Shown here piece after piece: positions 1 through 5,305 of a stretch of 10,773 nucleotides of DNA; position 1 is the stretch's first letter; every line of letters begins with the position of its first letter. Origin of the DNA: UBA12068 sp964452415 (GTDB lineage Bacteria > Patescibacteriota > Minisyncoccia > Moranbacterales > GWC2-37-73). Under the pieces are notes generated by a model. The model was given only the letters and a program-made list of their open reading frames with translations, was not told where the DNA came from and searched no databases. The stretch lies in contig CAYVME010000031.1 of assembly GCA_964452415.1 (NCBI GenBank), forward strand, positions 1-10,773. The letters run 5' to 3'. A program made the translations under genes and the position numbers.

Positions 1-25
1 TGCATATGGGCCAAAAAGAAAAATA
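1..25 (+). repeat. R1: right end of a dispersed structured repeat, cut by the window edge
   Basis: The first 25 bases are identical to 8065-8089, the right end of repeat copy R2, and lie in the same orientation. They begin at the last base of the conserved ATTCACTGTCGTT box and include the GGCC and A-rich right arm. The downstream bases (TTCTCAC here, GTTTCAC after R2) are also similar, so the element may run about seven bases further. The rest of the copy lies upstream of the window. It sits 26 bp before the lepA start, so lepA transcription either begins inside or just after the element or passes through it. Confidence 0.8.
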
Positions 26-51
26 TTCTCACAAAAAAGTTAAAACAACAT

Positions 52-1848
52 ATGGCACAGAAAAATGTTAGAAATTTTTGCATAATCGCTCATATTGATC
101 ACGGGAAGTCAACTTTGGCTGACCGTCTTTTGGAGGTGACTGCAACAGTTGAAAAAAGACGAATGAAAGAGCAACTTCTTGATCAGATGGATCTTGAGCG
201 AGAAAGAGGCATCACCATCAAGCTTCAGCCAGCTCGCATGAACTATTCTTCAAAGGGTCAAGACTATATTTTGAATTTGATTGACACGCCGGGGCATGTT
301 GATTTCGGCTATGAAGTTTCAAGATCATTGGCTGCGGTTGAAGGCGCAGTGCTTTTGGTTGATGCAATCAAGGGAGTTCAGGCGCAAACACTTTCAAATC
401 TGTATTTGGCAATCGAACAAGATTTGGAAATTATTCCCGTGGTAAACAAAATTGATTTGCCAAATGCAAATGTGGAAAAAACCAAGAAAGAAATCATTCA
501 TATTTTGGGTTGCAAGGAAGAAGACATCTTGGAAGCTTCAGGAAAATCGGGAATTGGAGTGGAGGGAATTCTGGAAGCTATTGTTGAAAAAATTCCATAT
601 CCGCAAGGTGACAGTGAAAAACCTCTTCGCGCTCTTATTTTTGATTCGAAATACGACACATATAAAGGAGTGCTTGCGTATGTTCGAATTGTGGATGGAC
701 ATGTGAAGCGCGATGATGAAATTCGCATGATGGCGACGCAAAAAGAGAGTAGTGTGATTGAAGTTGGATATTTTAAACCGGAATTTGTCTCAAGCGACCT
801 TCTCACTGCTGGTGACATTGGATACATCGCCACGGGACTCAAAAGTGTTGAGTTTTGTCGTGTGGGAGACACCATCACGGTTGAAGGCGATCGTGCGTTG
901 GTGCAAAGCTTGCCAGGATATAAAGAAGTCGTGCCAATGGTCTATGCAGGACTCTATCCTATTGAGGGTGATGCATATAATGCGATGCGAGATGCTTTGG
1001 AAAAGTTGAAATTGAACGATGCTTCTTTTGTTTTTGAGCCTGAGAGCAATTTGGCTCTTGGAAAAGGATTCCGTTGTGGATTTTTGGGGCTTTTGCATTT
1101 GGAGATTATTCGCGAAAGACTCGAAAGAGAGTTTGATTTTTCACCAACAATCACAACTCCAAGTGTGGTGTATGAATTGAAAACCAAGGGCGCAACTGAA
1201 TACAAAAAGATTTACAGCGCAACTCAAATGCCAGACCCTTCATCATTGGAAGAAATTACCGAGCCTTATGTGAAGCTGGACATTATCACACCTGCAACTT
1301 ATCTCGGCTCAATTATGGAGCTTATGGGCACACTTCGAAGCACCTATCTCAATACTGAATATATCGACCTGGAAAGAATCCTACTTTCATTTGAAGTTCC
1401 GCTTACTGATATTATTGTGAATTTCCACGACGACTTAAAAAGTGTTTCTTCCGGATATGCATCAATGAGCTATGACATGATTGGATATCGAAAATCTGAT
1501 TTGATCAAATTGGACATCATGCTGGCAGGGGAACTTGTTGAAGCTTTGTCGAGAATCGTGCCAAGAGAAAGAGCTCACAATGAAGGCAAAAGGATTGTGG
1601 AAAAATTGGCCGGCGCAATTCCAAGGCAAAACTTCGTGATTCCTGTGCAGGCTGCAATTGGAGGAAAAATTATTGCCAGAGAAACAATCAGACCATTTCG
1701 AAAAGATGTTATTTCTGGTTTGTATGGCGGAGATGTGACGCGAAAAAACAAACTTTTGGACAAACAGAAAAAAGGAAAGAAAAAAATGCGTAATATTGGA
1801 AAGGTTCAAGTTCCATCCGAAGCATATTTGGCAGTACTTAAGCGCTAA
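52..1848 (+). CDS. lepA: Elongation factor 4 (LepA), ribosome-associated translational GTPase
   Basis: LepA/EF4 is a cytosolic GTPase that binds the ribosome, is reported to back-translocate or remodel stalled ribosomes, and affects initiation and 30S assembly. The 598 residues match the usual length of about 600. The G1 P-loop is AHIDHGKS at 13-20, a switch I-like RERGITIK follows, the G3 motif DTPGH is at 78-82, and the G4 motif NKID is at 132-135. EF-G-like domains II, III and V follow. The LepA-specific C-terminal domain closes the protein, with the diagnostic YGGDVTRK, KQKKGKKKM and PSEAYLAVL segments, which separates it from EF-G and TypA. The ATG at 52 puts the P-loop at the normal distance from the N-terminus. 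No Shine-Dalgarno sequence precedes it. The gene ends in TAA, 53 bp before the next start, and shows no sign of damage. Confidence 0.98.
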   Translation: MAQKNVRNFCIIAHIDHGKSTLADRLLEVTATVEKRRMKEQLLDQMDLERERGITIKLQPARMNYSSKGQDYILNLIDTPGHVDFGYEVSRSLAAVEGAVLLVDAIKGVQAQTLSNLYLAIEQDLEIIPVVNKIDLPNANVEKTKKEIIHILGCKEEDILEASGKSGIGVEGILEAIVEKIPYPQGDSEKPLRALIFDSKYDTYKGVLAYVRIVDGHVKRDDEIRMMATQKESSVIEVGYFKPEFVSSDLLTAGDIGYIATGLKSVEFCRVGDTITVEGDRALVQSLPGYKEVVPMVYAGLYPIEGDAYNAMRDALEKLKLNDASFVFEPESNLALGKGFRCGFLGLLHLEIIRERLEREFDFSPTITTPSVVYELKTKGATEYKKIYSATQMPDPSSLEEITEPYVKLDIITPATYLGSIMELMGTLRSTYLNTEYIDLERILLSFEVPLTDIIVNFHDDLKSVSSGYASMSYDMIGYRKSDLIKLDIMLAGELVEALSRIVPRERAHNEGKRIVEKLAGAIPRQNFVIPVQAAIGGKIIARETIRPFRKDVISGLYGGDVTRKNKLLDKQKKGKKKMRNIGKVQVPSEAYLAVLKR

Positions 1849-1866
1849 CATTTCGCATGAAAATCA

Positions 1867-1895
1867 TTGTAATTTTTCAAAAATTTAGTTATAAT
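1867..1895 (+). promoter_or_regulatory. Sigma70-type promoter for the small membrane protein and ftsB-like gene, possibly leaderless
   Basis: A perfect TATAAT lies at 1890-1895. TTGTAA at 1867-1872 matches TTGACA at four of six positions with an ideal 17-base spacer. A start six to seven bases past the -10 box would fall on or beside the ATG at 1902, which would make the transcript leaderless. That agrees with the absence of any Shine-Dalgarno sequence. The boxes are visible; the start site is inferred. Confidence 0.5.
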
Positions 1896-1901
1896 ATATC
1901 T

Positions 1902-2015
1902 ATGAGTCATAAAAAAAGAAAAAGGTTTGCAAATTTTGTTTGGATTATAATTTCCGTCTTGGCGATCATTTCAATGATTGGCTTTTCTTTGTCTTCATTG
2001 TTCATTGGACAATAA
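1902..2015 (+). CDS. 37-aa single-pass membrane protein, function unknown
   Basis: This short reading frame encodes a basic N-terminus (HKKRKR at residues 3-8) followed by one hydrophobic helix over about residues 10-36, ending FIGQ. The charge pattern predicts an inner-membrane protein with its N-terminus in the cytoplasm. It fills most of the space between lepA and the FtsB-like gene, has its own strong -10 element, and stops 12 bp before the FtsB-like ATG, which suggests co-transcription. I do not recognise a family. Its position beside a division-type coiled-coil protein and a membrane-anchored foldase suggests an accessory subunit of an envelope or division complex, but that is inference. 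The main reasons to accept it as real are the good promoter, the clean membrane topology and the tight spacing. Confidence 0.65.
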   Translation: MSHKKRKRFANFVWIIISVLAIISMIGFSLSSLFIGQ

Positions 2016-2027
2016 TTTTCAATTCAA

Positions 2028-2414
2028 ATGACAAAAAAGAAATTTTCATTTGCGATAATAATTTTTGTGGCAGGAATTGCTTTGGCAGTTTTCATTTCAT
2101 CAAACGCAATCAGGGAAGCATACCGTTCTCAATCTATTGAAGAAGAAGTCGAGAAATTGAAGCAAGAAGCCCAGAGAGTTCAAAATGAGAACAAGGAATT
2201 GAGCGAGAGGATTGCATATTTTCAAACCGCCGATTTTCAAGAAAAAGTTGCAAAGGAAAAATTGAACCTGCAAAAACCTGATGAGAATGTGGTGGTTGTG
2301 AAATCAGCTGTCAAAAAGGAAGAAGCCGGAAGCACACAGCAAGTTTCAGTTGAGACTGTTGTTGATCCCACGCCCAATTATCGAAAATGGTGGAACATTT
2401 TTTTTAAATACTAG
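2028..2414 (+). CDS. FtsB/DivIC-like septum formation protein
   Basis: The family consists of small bitopic proteins that link early and late divisome parts through FtsL and FtsQ/DivIB. The 128 residues have a short cytoplasmic TKKK start, a membrane helix at about 6-24, and a Glu/Lys-rich coiled coil at about 36-66. A segment with AYFQTADFQEKVAKEKLNL then PDENVVVV follows, matching the DivIC/FtsB pattern in which the coiled coil is followed by an ExxAREKL-like turn and a beta strand. A Ser/Thr/Glu-rich linker leads to a C-terminal NYRKWWNIFF tail; I associate such aromatic tails with Patescibacterial FtsB-like proteins, from memory. No Shine-Dalgarno is seen, and the start follows the 37-aa gene by 12 bp. 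The family is probable. Assignment to FtsB, FtsL or DivIC in particular is not settled, so no symbol is given. Confidence 0.8.
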   Translation: MTKKKFSFAIIIFVAGIALAVFISSNAIREAYRSQSIEEEVEKLKQEAQRVQNENKELSERIAYFQTADFQEKVAKEKLNLQKPDENVVVVKSAVKKEEAGSTQQVSVETVVDPTPNYRKWWNIFFKY

Positions 2415-2470
2415 TGGTGACTCAAACTGGGTATTGATGCGATTTTATTAATACAAAAATATCTAAGCCT

Positions 2471-3529
2471 ATGAAAAGATCAAAGGATGAAGAAAAGATC
2501 AAGGTGTCCACTTTGTTATATGGATTTGCAATCGTGGCTATTTTCTTGATCATTGTTGCTAGTGTTTTGGCATATGGGACACAAACAGAAATCGGAGGGA
2601 AAATTGCCAATAAGATTTCAGCAATTGTTCCTTTTCCTGCTGCTATCGTTGACTGGCGACACATTGTTTTTGCTGGCGATGTTAAGGCTAATCTGGCTTC
2701 AATTGAGAGATTTTACAAAACTCAAAACTTTGCTTCAGAGGGTCTTCGGATTGATTTTTCAACAGAAAATGGCAAGAAGCGTTTAAAAATAAAGGAAAAA
2801 GAACTTTTTGACAAGATGGTTGAAGATGAGATTATTCAGATCTTGGCAAAAGAGGAGGGAATCGAAATTTCCGAAAAAGATGCTCAACAAGAATTGGATA
2901 AAAAGCTTAATGAATTCGGAACAACAGAAGAAGTTAAGGCGGATTTGGAAAAGTCATATGGATGGGATATGAATGATTTCAAGAAGCGAGTTATTCTGCC
3001 CGGGCTTTATGCAGATGCTCTTGCCAAGAAAATCTTAGAGAAAAATGTTGACAATGCCAAGGAAAAAGAAAAAATAAATAAAGCGCAAGCGGAGCTTAAG
3101 GGCGGAAAAGATTTTGTTGAAGTCGTGCGTATGTATTCGGAAGGATCCTCCAGGGAAAATGGTGGCGATCTTGGTTGGGCAAAAAAGGATCAGGTTGCTC
3201 TTGAACTTCAAGAGTCATTGTTTGGAGGGGTTCCATATGAGAAAAATAGCGTAATAGAAAGCGTTATTGGTTTTCATATTATTGAAATTAAAAACAAGAA
3301 AAAAGAAAACAACCAGGATGTTTTGGAGCTTAGACAGATTTTTGTGTCTAAACTTACTTTTGCTGACTGGCTCATTGGAGAAAAGAAAAAAATGAATGTC
3401 TGGGTTCCATTGGCTGGATTTGCTTGGGATAAGGAGAATGGCGGAATTGATTTTGCGGATGAGAGCATGAGAACATTTGAAAAAGAAGAAAGGAAAAAGG
3501 CTCAAGGCGATGCTTCGATAATGTTTTAG
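2471..3529 (+). CDS. Membrane-anchored SurA/PpiC-type peptidyl-prolyl isomerase
   Basis: These foldases act outside the cytoplasmic membrane and combine a chaperone region with a parvulin domain that isomerises Xaa-Pro bonds. After a charged start, a membrane anchor spans about residues 13-36. Residues 60-190 form the helical SurA_N-like region, including FDKMVEDEIIQILAKEEGI. The parvulin core covers about 200-275, with the signature NGGDLGW at 230-236 and IGFHIIEI around 266-272, where parvulins usually have FGYHII. The usual ARHIL strand that starts a parvulin domain is missing before the core. A similar segment, LELRQIFVS, appears after it at 285-293. The C-terminus is charged. The gene ends with tandem stops TAG TGA. 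It lies 56 bp after the FtsB-like gene without overlap, so its promoter status is unclear. Confidence 0.88.
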   Translation: MKRSKDEEKIKVSTLLYGFAIVAIFLIIVASVLAYGTQTEIGGKIANKISAIVPFPAAIVDWRHIVFAGDVKANLASIERFYKTQNFASEGLRIDFSTENGKKRLKIKEKELFDKMVEDEIIQILAKEEGIEISEKDAQQELDKKLNEFGTTEEVKADLEKSYGWDMNDFKKRVILPGLYADALAKKILEKNVDNAKEKEKINKAQAELKGGKDFVEVVRMYSEGSSRENGGDLGWAKKDQVALELQESLFGGVPYEKNSVIESVIGFHIIEIKNKKKENNQDVLELRQIFVSKLTFADWLIGEKKKMNVWVPLAGFAWDKENGGIDFADESMRTFEKEERKKAQGDASIMF

Positions 3530-3592
3530 TGATACAATAAGAATCAAAGAAAAAATATAGAAATTTTAATAATAATATAATTTTAAATTCTG

Positions 3593-3623
3593 CGACCTAT
3601 AAATATTTTCTGTTTATATGTCG
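3593..3623. promoter_or_regulatory. Hairpin just upstream of the ferredoxin start
   Basis: CGAC (3593-3596) pairs with GTCG (3620-3623), and TATAAA (3598-3603) pairs with TTTATA (3613-3618). One C/T mismatch separates them and the loop has nine bases. The hairpin ends 16 bases before the ATG at 3640. No U-run follows, so it is not a standard terminator. TATAAA could also be read as a -10 box, but no matching -35 is present. Much of the stem is A-T, so chance is possible. Confidence 0.35.
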
Positions 3624-3639
3624 GCGGGATGAAAAAAGT

Positions 3640-3819
3640 ATGTCAAAAGCAATTGTAAATGAAGATTTGTGCATTGGATGCGGAACATGCGAATCACTTT
3701 GCGCAAGCGTTTTCAAAATCGAGGACGGAAAATCACATGTTATTGCCGACGAGTGTGGTGATTGTGATTGTCAGGAAGCTGTTGATAGTTGTCCTGTAAA
3801 CGCCATTTCTTTGGAATAG
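3640..3819 (+). CDS. Small 4Fe-4S ferredoxin
   Basis: This 59-residue protein carries electrons between soluble redox enzymes. The N-terminal half has C11-x2-C14-x2-C17-x3-C21 in LCIGCGTCESLC, and the C-terminal half ends with C51-P-V-N-A-I, the pattern of mono-cluster ferredoxins in which C11, C14, C17 and C51 bind one 4Fe-4S cluster. C21 and C44 fit the positions of the disulfide pair in Desulfovibrio gigas-type ferredoxin. Two further cysteines, C39 and C42, lie in ECGDCDC. The protein is acidic, as is usual. The ATG at 3640 is the only sensible start, since the ATG at 3629 is out of frame. GGCGGGATG at 3623-3631 is at best a weak ribosome binding site. No redox enzyme gene is adjacent, so the partner is unknown. 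The frame was read directly from the sequence. Confidence 0.9.
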   Translation: MSKAIVNEDLCIGCGTCESLCASVFKIEDGKSHVIADECGDCDCQEAVDSCPVNAISLE

Positions 3820-3846
3820 TTTCAACTCTTATCTTGTATAAATTAA

Positions 3847-3890
3847 TAGACCCTAAAAATCTTGATCCAATTAAGCTTTTTTGGGGTTTA
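3847..3890. terminator. Hairpin after the ferredoxin gene, possible terminator
   Basis: TAGACCCTAAAAA (3847-3859) pairs with TTTTTGGGGTTTA (3878-3890), 13 pairs including two G-U pairs. Inside it CTT (3861-3863) pairs with AAG (3873-3875). It begins 28 bases after the ferredoxin stop. The T-run lies within the stem and not after it, so it is an atypical intrinsic terminator. It could work in either direction or serve only as an mRNA end stabiliser. Confidence 0.45.
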
Positions 3891-3907
3891 GAATATAAAT
3901 ATTATCA

Positions 3908-3934
3908 TAACTCATTGTTAAGTAAGTCGAGTTA
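3908..3934. promoter_or_regulatory. Inverted repeat upstream of htrA-clpB, operator candidate
   Basis: TAACTC at 3908-3913 and GAGTTA at 3929-3934 form a perfect six-base inverted repeat with a 15-base spacer, 38 bp before the htrA ATG. It recalls the layout of the CIRCE heat-shock operator but does not match it: CIRCE has nine-base arms (TTAGCACTC) and a nine-base spacer. A stress-regulator site is possible for a protease-disaggregase operon. Six-base arms alone are weak evidence. Confidence 0.25.
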
Positions 3935-3972
3935 GAATAGGAGAATAATCTCATTTTTCTGACTATTTTTTA

Positions 3973-5289
3973 ATGATAAAATATATGGATATTCAAAATG
4001 AAAACAATATGGAAAAAAAATCGGAATCAAAAAAAATTACCATAAATATCTCAAGGTGGACACTGCTTGGAATTGTGATTTTGGTTGTGCTTATTTCATC
4101 AATATTCGGTGCATTTTTTGGTTTTGTGTCAGGGGGAACTGCTGGAATATTTTCCTCTAAAATTGGAACGAAGTTGGAAAAAATTTTTCCAACCTTGAAA
4201 AGTGATGATGTTGTTTCCGAGGTTAAACAGCAGATGCTTATTGAAGATTCGGCTGTTATTGATGTGGTGGAAAAAAATAGTCCTTCCGTGGTTAGTATTG
4301 TTGTATCAAAAGATGTTGCAAGGGTTGGAGACCTTTTTAATTCTCCTGGTTGGATGTTTGATCCATTTTTTGGAGGTCAGATTGGTGGTGAGCAAGGACT
4401 GGAATCTGACGAAGAACCTCAAAAGGAGAAAGTTGGAGGCGGGACAGGATTCCTTATTTCGAAAGATGGCATGATTTTGACCAATAAGCATGTGGTGCAA
4501 GATAAAAATGCCGAGTATACTGTTGTGACTAGTGATGGTAAGGAATTTAAGGCAACTGTGCTTGCTCTTGATCCGGTCAGGGATATTGCAGTTATAAAGA
4601 TAGATGGAAATGATTTTCCGACACTATCACTTGGAAATTCTGGCAATATAAAAATTGGACAGACAGTTATTGCAATCGGAAATTCACTCGGAGAATTTTC
4701 AAATTCCGTCAGTAGAGGAATTATTTCCGGATTAAAGAGAAATATTGATGCCGGATCTGGATTTGGCGATAGTGAACGATTGACTAATATTATTCAGACT
4801 GATGCCGCGATTAATCCTGGAAATTCTGGAGGTCCACTTTTGAATTTGAATGGGGAGGTCGTCGGGATTAATGTTGCAACAGCTCAAGGCGCCGAAAATG
4901 TTGGCTTTGCAATTCCGATTGATCAATCTGACAGAATAATTGAAGAAGCCAAAAGTGGGAAAAAAGTCGTCATTCCATTTCTGGGAATTAGGTATATAAT
5001 AATTAATCAAGCAATTCAGCAAGAGGCACAACTCCCATTTTCATACGGAGCCTTAATTGCAAGAGGAGAAAAGATTACTGATTTTGCTGTTTTGCCTGGA
5101 TCTTCTGCTGACAAAGCTGGCTTGATTGAAAATGACATAATTCTTGAGATTGATGGTAAAAAGATCACGAAAGAGGATCAGTTGAGCGACATGATTTCAA
5201 ACAAGAGTGTTGGAGACGAGGTTACATTGAAAGTTTGGCACAAGGGAGACACAAAAGATGTCAGGGTGATTTTGCAGGAAAGAAAATAA
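3973..5289 (+). CDS. HtrA/DegP-type membrane-anchored serine protease with one PDZ domain
   Basis: HtrA proteases degrade misfolded proteins outside the cytoplasmic membrane. A membrane helix at about 28-53 anchors the protein. An aromatic and acidic loop (around WMFDPFFGG, then SDEEPQKEK) resembles the regulatory LA loop of DegP/DegS. The trypsin-like triad is complete: H173 in TNKHVV, D204 in PVRDIAVIK, and S285 in NPGNSGGP. A single PDZ domain fills about 345-435, with GALIARG and GSSADKAGLIENDIIL. The length of 438 suits a one-PDZ HtrA. Starts at 3973, 3985 and 4009 are all in frame. The domains do not depend on the choice, and the promoter-like bases at 3974-3982 favour 4009. clpB follows after 16 bp, so the two are probably co-transcribed. 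Its paralogue at 9178 lacks the triad. Confidence 0.95.
   Translation: MIKYMDIQNENNMEKKSESKKITINISRWTLLGIVILVVLISSIFGAFFGFVSGGTAGIFSSKIGTKLEKIFPTLKSDDVVSEVKQQMLIEDSAVIDVVEKNSPSVVSIVVSKDVARVGDLFNSPGWMFDPFFGGQIGGEQGLESDEEPQKEKVGGGTGFLISKDGMILTNKHVVQDKNAEYTVVTSDGKEFKATVLALDPVRDIAVIKIDGNDFPTLSLGNSGNIKIGQTVIAIGNSLGEFSNSVSRGIISGLKRNIDAGSGFGDSERLTNIIQTDAAINPGNSGGPLLNLNGEVVGINVATAQGAENVGFAIPIDQSDRIIEEAKSGKKVVIPFLGIRYIIINQAIQQEAQLPFSYGALIARGEKITDFAVLPGSSADKAGLIENDIILEIDGKKITKEDQLSDMISNKSVGDEVTLKVWHKGDTKDVRVILQERK
3974..3982 (+). promoter_or_regulatory. Extended -10 element (TGATAAAAT) at the htrA start
   Basis: TG-A-TAAAAT fits an extended -10 box (TGn plus five of six matches to TATAAT). It overlaps the first annotated ATG at 3973, so a transcript from it would start near 3989. 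In that case the true htrA start would be the in-frame ATG at 4009 (residue 13). No convincing -35 box is present, which extended -10 promoters can tolerate. Confidence 0.3.
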
Positions 5290-5305
5290 ATTAAAATAAA
5301 CAACT

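Noticed and set aside
41..46. TAAAAC as a -10 box giving a leaderless lepA transcript
   Set aside because: Only four of six positions match, and there is no -35 box at the right distance inside R1; not better than chance in AT-rich sequence.
3908..3934. CIRCE element (HrcA operator)
   Set aside because: The arms are six bases, not nine, the spacer is 15 and the arm sequence does not match TTAGCACTC; kept only as an unspecified inverted repeat.
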